Positions 6,870-7,280 of a stretch of DNA of 7,280 nt are shown here, one piece after another. The stretch spans positions 1 through 7,280 of the forward strand of contig JAHEKD010000117.1 in the NCBI GenBank assembly GCA_024638545.1, given 5' to 3'. Position numbers and translations under genes: made by a program. The stretch's first letter is position 1. Each line of letters opens with the position of its first letter. Source of the DNA: Gammaproteobacteria bacterium. GTDB taxonomy: Bacteria > Pseudomonadota > Gammaproteobacteria > Arenicellales > JAHEKD01. The notes beneath the pieces are model-generated. The model made no database searches. It saw only the letters and a list, made by a program, of their open reading frames with translations, and was not told the origin of the DNA.

Positions 6870-7280
6870 TGGATCTGAAATCGCTAATCCGTGATATCCC
6901 GGACTATCCCGAGCCCGGAATAATATTTCGCGATATCACAACACTACTTACCAACGCTCGAGGCTTCAGGCAGGCCGTTGACGAGCTGGTACAGCCCTAT
7001 GCCGGACAGAACATTAACAAGGTTGCCGGATTAGAGGCACGGGGTTTTATTCTCGGTGGTGCTGTTGCACATCAACTCTCTGTCGGCTTTATCCCCATTC
7101 GTAAAAAGGGTAAACTTCCCTGGAAAACGGTCTCCCGGGAATACGAGCTTGAATATGGCAGTGACTGTGTGGAAATTCACAATGACATGGTTGAACCCGG
7201 CGAGAGAGTTTTGCTGGTCGATGATTTAATAGCAACGGGAGGCACCGCCATAGCAGGAATACAGTTACTGGAAAGTGTTG
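6869..7280 (+). CDS. apt: Adenine phosphoribosyltransferase, 5' part (continues right of the window)
   Basis: Apt converts adenine and PRPP to AMP and pyrophosphate (purine salvage, cytosol). The window holds the first 137 codons of a protein that is usually 170-185 residues long; the frame is open at the right edge. My translation begins [18 protein letters not shown] and shows the Apt hallmarks: [17 protein letters not shown] (about 7-24), [10 protein letters not shown] (about 54-63), [23 protein letters not shown] (about 75-97, the catalytic loop) and the PRPP-binding motif [13 protein letters not shown] (114-126). These separate it from hypoxanthine/xanthine or orotate transferases. Only the end of the fold is missing. 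The start codon overlaps the protease stop (sequence TGATG), so the two genes are almost surely cotranscribed and probably translationally coupled. No base-composition shift marks the join. Confidence 0.96.
   Translation, partial: MDLKSLIRDIPDYPEPGIIFRDITTLLTNARGFRQAVDELVQPYAGQNINKVAGLEARGFILGGAVAHQLSVGFIPIRKKGKLPWKTVSREYELEYGSDCVEIHNDMVEPGERVLLVDDLIATGGTAIAGIQLLESV

Noticed and set aside
1..7280. Mobile element, phage, toxin-antitoxin, CRISPR or RNA-gene content
   Set aside because: No transposase, integrase, terminal inverted repeats, repeat-spacer pattern or tRNA-like cloverleaf was seen on either strand, and gene content and composition are those of a stable chromosome.

Overview
The window looks like ordinary chromosomal DNA of a gammaproteobacterium. 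The main pointers are pdxB (erythronate-4-phosphate dehydrogenase, typical of the gammaproteobacterial vitamin B6 route) and a roughly 810-residue Lon-like protease of the kind found in Pseudomonas and relatives. Base composition is moderate (somewhat below 50% GC by eye) and looks even across the genes. I see no insertion sequence, phage gene, tRNA, rRNA, CRISPR array or other sign of recent transfer. Coding density is very high: the longest gap between genes is 72 bases. I could not assign a genus.

Left part (1-3173, all + strand): the 3' end of an alpha/beta hydrolase gene, a complete AMP-forming acyl-CoA synthetase gene, and a complete ten-helix DMT/EamA-family transporter gene. Gaps are 72 and 55 bases and no terminator is visible between them, so they may form one transcription unit. 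The first two suggest hydrolysis or turnover of an ester or acyl compound followed by CoA activation of a carboxylic acid. The substrate cannot be read from the sequence.

Middle (3174-4439): pdxB on the - strand converges with the transporter across 61 bases and diverges from the protease gene across only 47 bases. That 47-base divergent gap holds a perfect 13-base inverted repeat and is the best regulatory candidate in the window.

Right part (4440-7280, + strand): a complete Lon-type ATP-dependent protease gene starting with GTG, whose stop codon overlaps by one base the ATG of apt (adenine phosphoribosyltransferase). apt runs off the right edge. The overlap suggests translational coupling of a stress-type protease with a purine-salvage enzyme.

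I did not find a convincing undescribed system. The points most worth a second look are the palindromic pdxB/protease divergent region, the altered Walker A motif of the protease, and the protease-apt overlap.
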